From: Halobacteriales archaeon SW_9_67_24 | Lineage (GTDB): Archaea > Halobacteriota > Halobacteria > Halobacteriales > Halococcaceae | Direction of reading: 5' to 3' | NCBI GenBank assembly: GCA_003022685.1 | Contig: PXSV01000160.1 | Span: 17,455 to 24,766 of the forward strand | DNA length: 7,312 nucleotides | In this document: positions 4,963-7,312 of the stretch, piece by piece | Layout: every line of letters starts with the position of its first letter | Numbering within the stretch: the stretch's first letter is position 1 | Made by a program: the position numbers and the translations under genes | Notes under the pieces: model-generated | The model's input: the letters and a program-made list of their open reading frames with translations, nothing else | What the model was told of the DNA's origin: nothing | The model's database searches: none

Positions 4963-5313
4963 ATGGATCTGCTCGCTGACGTCCACGTCAAGTCGGCATA
5001 TCTCAATGCGCTTCGCTCGCACGGCCACGAGGTCGTGCGGGTACAGGACGCTCTCGACCGGGCGGCAACCGGCGAGTCGATCATCGAATACGCGCGCGAG
5101 GCCGGACTCGTCGTGCTGACCAAGACGACAAGGACTTCGGTCAGTTCGGCTCCCACCACGGCGTCCTGTTCGTCCCACAGGACATGCAACCCGGCGCGGT
5201 CGAGACGGCCGTTTCCCGGATCGAGCGCCAGTTCGACGAGCTCGACGATACCGTACAGTACGTGCGTGACTGGGCACAACTGTCGATCAGTTGGCCCTCC
5301 AAGCGACGAGTGA
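4963..5313 (+). pseudogene. DUF5615 PIN-like toxin, frameshifted
   Basis: The first 53 residues (MDLLADVHVK... to VVLT) are the N-terminal half of a DUF5615/Mut7-C-like PIN-fold protein, with the characteristic LLADVHVK strand and LRSHGHEVVRVQDAL. The uninterrupted frame then turns into low-complexity Ser/Thr/Arg sequence up to TGA 5311-5313, which is not family-like. Inserting one base after 5123 restores T-N-D-D-K-D-F, then GQFGSHHGVLFVPQDMQPG and a region ending VQYVRDW (Trp codon 5271-5273), which is the expected rest of the domain at about 104 residues. The catalytic NDDKDF aspartates are therefore out of frame. The restored frame has no stop near the usual family end and runs to 5442-5444, into the antisense of the phosphotransferase gene. 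The toxin is probably inactive, unless this is a sequencing error or a recoding site. The upstream antitoxin gene is intact. Confidence 0.82.
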
Positions 5314-5328
5314 CGGAGGGAAGCCAGG

Positions 5329-6393
5329 CTATAGATACGACGCGACGAACGTGCGGTGCTGACGCTCGCGGTCGTCCCGCTCCGCCGGCGTGGCGTCCTG
5401 GAGCCACAGCGGGAGACACGCCATCGCGTCCACGCGACATTTGAGGCGGTACGTCTCGATCCGCTGCTCGATCGCATCCGTGAACGCCCACTCGTCGCGT
5501 TCGGCCGCGTACGCGTCGCGGAACGAATCGCTGAGCGCCGCCGCGCGCTCGGTCGAGTCGTCGGCACCGGGATCGAGCAGATGGGATTCGGTCTTCGCGA
5601 GGTTGTACGCCGGTTCGGCGGCGAGCAGGTTCGCCCAGTCGAGAACGGCCCGCGTCGCCCCCGTTTCCGGGTCGACGAGGAGGTTGCCGTACCGGTAGTC
5701 CCAGTGGCAGTACCGCGGTGGCGCGGGTTCCGGGAGCGACGCGAGACGCGCATCGAGCGCCTCGCGGAGCGCGGGCACGAGGTCGGCGAAGCGGTCCGGT
5801 TTCGTGGCGAGGTCGGGGTAGTACGTCCCGTCCGCGAGCGCGTCGAGTGCGTCCTCGACATCGGCGCGGACCCACTCACGGAAGTCATCGACGGGACCGT
5901 GTTCGCCGTCGAGCACGGTGAGTTCGCCCTCGTGGACGCCGACCCGGCCGACCTGGGGCAGCGTTCCGAGATCGTGGAGCGCGGCGAGGTGTCGCCCGGC
6001 CTCGGCGACCACCCGTTCGCGGGCGTCGGCAGCGAGATCGGCCGGACGACCTTCGTAGTTCTCGCCGGGAACGCGCTCCATCAGGTAGAACGGTGCCGGG
6101 TACTCGGCGTGGGAATCGGCGAACCCGAACACCTCCGGAACGGGAATCGAGGTTTCGCGGCCCACGAGATCGAGCAGGCGTGGTTCCGACCGCGCGACCA
6201 TTGACAGAACGAAGTCGGCAGTCGTCGCCTTCAGGACCACACTGAGTGTTTCGGTGGGCGTCACGACATCGAGAAACGCCACGAGATCGGTGCCGTGCTC
6301 GCTGCGCCGGATCGCGTCGACCGTCCACTCCGGGCGTAGGTGACCGATCATCCCGTGGACGGCGGCGTCGGCGACCGACGACTCATCGTTCAT
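5329..6393 (-). CDS. Aminoglycoside phosphotransferase (APH)-family kinase
   Basis: This 354-residue protein has the protein-kinase-like APH fold. K55 in SVVLKAT (51-57) is the likely ATP-binding lysine. A hinge-like FYLMERVPGENYEG (102-115) follows. The catalytic Brenner motif is H230-W-D232-Y-R-Y-G-N237, and the metal-binding aspartate is D252 in AVLDWANLLAAEPAYNLAK (249-267). The catalytic set is complete, so an active small-molecule kinase is likely. The family covers antibiotic kinases and many enzymes for sugars, choline-like and other hydroxyl substrates. Nothing here indicates drug resistance. The first two in-frame codons for initiation differ by 23 residues. I prefer ATG 6391-6393 (MNDESSVADA), because starting at 6462 would overlap the upstream gene and add an Arg/Gly-rich stretch unlike its neighbours. 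It lies 22 bp downstream of the DUF5807-like gene and probably shares its transcript. Confidence 0.87.
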   Translation of the reverse strand: MNDESSVADAAVHGMIGHLRPEWTVDAIRRSEHGTDLVAFLDVVTPTETLSVVLKATTADFVLSMVARSEPRLLDLVGRETSIPVPEVFGFADSHAEYPAPFYLMERVPGENYEGRPADLAADARERVVAEAGRHLAALHDLGTLPQVGRVGVHEGELTVLDGEHGPVDDFREWVRADVEDALDALADGTYYPDLATKPDRFADLVPALREALDARLASLPEPAPPRYCHWDYRYGNLLVDPETGATRAVLDWANLLAAEPAYNLAKTESHLLDPGADDSTERAAALSDSFRDAYAAERDEWAFTDAIEQRIETYRLKCRVDAMACLPLWLQDATPAERDDRERQHRTFVASYL

Positions 6394-6415
6394 GGCGGAG
6401 GATCGACGGCAGCCA

Positions 6416-6901
6416 TCACTCGCCGGCCACCCACCGATCGGAGTACGCCGTCCCACACTCACAGACCGCGTAGGCGTGGATCACGTCGCCCTCGGCGTAG
6501 ATCCCGCCGGCCTCCTCGTTTCGCTCCTCGGCGAACCCGAAGACGAATCGAGGTGCGTGCTCCTCGGTCGTGGCCTCGGCGTCGCCTGCCTCGTCCACGC
6601 TTCCCTCACCATCCGAGTCTCGGTCCGCGGTCGCTTCGGGACACTCGCCCTCGAACGAAGCGAGATCAAGGTCGCCCTCCGCCCCCATCGCCGAACTCGC
6701 GAGCGTCATCGGATCGACGCCGGTCGCGCCCTCGAACGCGCTCCGACCGCGCTCGGCTTCGAGCACGAGAACGACGCCCCTCGGGACCTGCTCGCCGTGC
6801 TGGGCGAGCGTCCCGAGGTCCGAGACCGCCGATTCCGCGATGAACAGCAGGACGTCTTCGGGGCGATCGCCAGCGAGGAACTCCGTGCGTGCGGTGTCCA
6901 T
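6416..6901 (-). CDS. DUF5807-like haloarchaeal protein
   Basis: This 161-residue acidic protein of unknown function resembles DUF5807, a family I know only from haloarchaea. The N-terminal part has FLAGDRPEDVLLFIAESAV (8-26), a strand RGVVLVLEAERGRSAFEGATG (41-61), then a highly acidic, low-complexity linker (about 85-114). The C-terminal part is PRFVFGFAEERNEEAGGIYA (117-136) and VIHAYAVCECGTAYSDRWV (140-158). The C147-E-C149 pair followed by glycine could bind metal or form a disulfide, but this is not established. No signal peptide or membrane segment is seen. ATG 6899-6901 is chosen because the protein pattern begins there and a TATA-like CTTTTGCC lies about 25 bp upstream. The frame is open to 7141 but upstream of 6901 it only mirrors the neighbouring gene. 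It is likely first in an operon with the APH-family kinase. Confidence 0.8.
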   Translation of the reverse strand: MDTARTEFLAGDRPEDVLLFIAESAVSDLGTLAQHGEQVPRGVVLVLEAERGRSAFEGATGVDPMTLASSAMGAEGDLDLASFEGECPEATADRDSDGEGSVDEAGDAEATTEEHAPRFVFGFAEERNEEAGGIYAEGDVIHAYAVCECGTAYSDRWVAGE

Positions 6902-6922
6902 GCGGGCGCTATCCTGGCTGAC

Positions 6923-6930
6923 GGCAAAAG
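6923..6930 (-). promoter_or_regulatory. TATA-like element of the DUF5807-like gene
   Basis: Minus-strand CTTTTGCC is centred about 25-26 bp upstream of the ATG at 6901, in the 62-bp gap after the upstream gene. Spacing fits a leaderless transcript carrying the DUF5807-like gene and then the phosphotransferase. Confidence 0.4.
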
Positions 6931-6963
6931 CGGGCGGTCTCGGGACGCGTGGATCGCGGCGAG

Positions 6964-7312
6964 TCAGTCGTCGCGGTCGCCATCGAGGTCCCGTGCAATG
7001 GCGGCAAGGCCCTCGTCGGGCGGTTCGGTCGCCTCGTAGACCGCGCGCTCGCCCGGTTCGCGCACGCCGTACAGGAAACCAGGTTCGACGACATCGATCG
7101 CGACGCTCCGGCCCAGCTCGATCCCCGAGGAACGCCGCCACTCGTCAAGCCGATCGGTGCCGTCGCGGTCGCGGGCGAGCCGCGCGTTGTCGTACGCGCC
7201 GGTGATCTCGCGGTCGCCGTCGAGTCCGGACTCGATCCTGGCGTGGTGGGTCGCGCCGTCGAGAACGAGGCGCACGGTGTCGAGGGGGAATCGGTCGGCG
7301 TCGTCGGGGAGC
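6964..7312 (-). CDS. Conserved haloarchaeal protein, 5' end outside the window
   Basis: This is the C-terminal 115 or so residues of a larger protein. The frame stays open to the right edge, reading LPDDADRFPLDTVRLVLDG before a possible internal GTG at 7275, so the true start lies beyond the window. Recognisable segments are a strand-rich region (DTVRLVLDGATHHARIES), GAYDNARLARDRDG, a Trp-containing charged helix (DRLDEWRRSSGIELGRS), and VAIDVVEPGFLYGVREPGERAVYEA near the end, which is likely the conserved core. It closes with an acidic helix ending DLDGDRDD. It resembles, from memory, a haloarchaeal family of unknown function (possibly DUF7112), but I would not rely on that name. There are no membrane segments or catalytic motifs in the visible part. 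It is co-oriented with the two following genes. Confidence 0.72.
   Translation of the reverse strand, partial: LPDDADRFPLDTVRLVLDGATHHARIESGLDGDREITGAYDNARLARDRDGTDRLDEWRRSSGIELGRSVAIDVVEPGFLYGVREPGERAVYEATEPPDEGLAAIARDLDGDRDD

Noticed and set aside
5119..5135. Programmed ribosomal frameshift in the DUF5615 gene
   Set aside because: There is no slippery heptamer and no clear downstream structure. A simple one-base loss in AAC-GAC explains it better.
5295..5320. Hairpin CCCTCC...GGAGGG with a 14-nt loop between convergent genes, considered as a terminator
   Set aside because: A six-base stem in GC-rich DNA is easily chance, there is no T-run, and haloarchaeal terminators do not require hairpins.
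5356..6204. Plus-strand open frame of about 280 codons
   Set aside because: It is the mirror of the APH-family gene, is Arg/Glu/Val-rich without motifs, and has no promoter. The minus strand carries the catalytic motifs.
6392..7039. Plus-strand open frame of about 215 codons
   Set aside because: It is antisense to the DUF5807-like gene and the partial gene. Composition alone keeps it open.

Overview
The window is chromosomal DNA from a halophilic archaeon (class Halobacteria). The grounds are high GC, strongly acidic proteins, TATA-like elements 25-29 bp upstream of several start codons with almost no Shine-Dalgarno sequences (leaderless mRNAs), and several families typical of haloarchaea. 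The genus cannot be fixed from sequence alone. Halococcus or a relative is possible, but that is only an impression.

Layout, left to right. (1) 5-831, plus strand: a short, divergent UspA-like protein overlaps (ATGA) a GNAT-type acetyltransferase that appears to have lost the acetyl-CoA-binding loop of motif A. (2) 902-1039, plus strand: a 45-residue single C2H2 zinc-finger microprotein with its own promoter-like element. (3) 1101-1786, minus strand: a Tat-exported lipoprotein gene whose 3' end is interrupted by a 98-bp MITE-like element (1163-1260) with perfect 15-bp terminal inverted repeats and a 3-bp TGA direct repeat. (4) 1912-3471: three universal stress protein genes, one on minus and two on plus, around a divergent promoter region. 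Only the last has the canonical ATP-binding motif. (5) 3562-4647, plus strand: a DHH/DHHA1 phosphoesterase. (6) 4691 to about 5313, plus strand: a DUF433 antitoxin-like gene followed by a DUF5615 PIN-like toxin gene with a one-base frameshift in its core. (7) 5329-7312, minus strand: an APH-type phosphotransferase downstream of a DUF5807-like gene, which follows a partial haloarchaeal gene running off the right edge.

The region looks like ordinary chromosome with accessory wear. It contains a small non-autonomous transposon in a lipoprotein gene, a toxin-antitoxin-like pair with a broken toxin, and an acetyltransferase with an internal in-frame deletion. I found no CRISPR array, rRNA, tRNA, integrase, transposase or multi-gene defence system. 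No gene-free stretch exceeds 300 bp. The largest, 1040-1237, holds the MITE and the stranded 3' piece of the lipoprotein gene.
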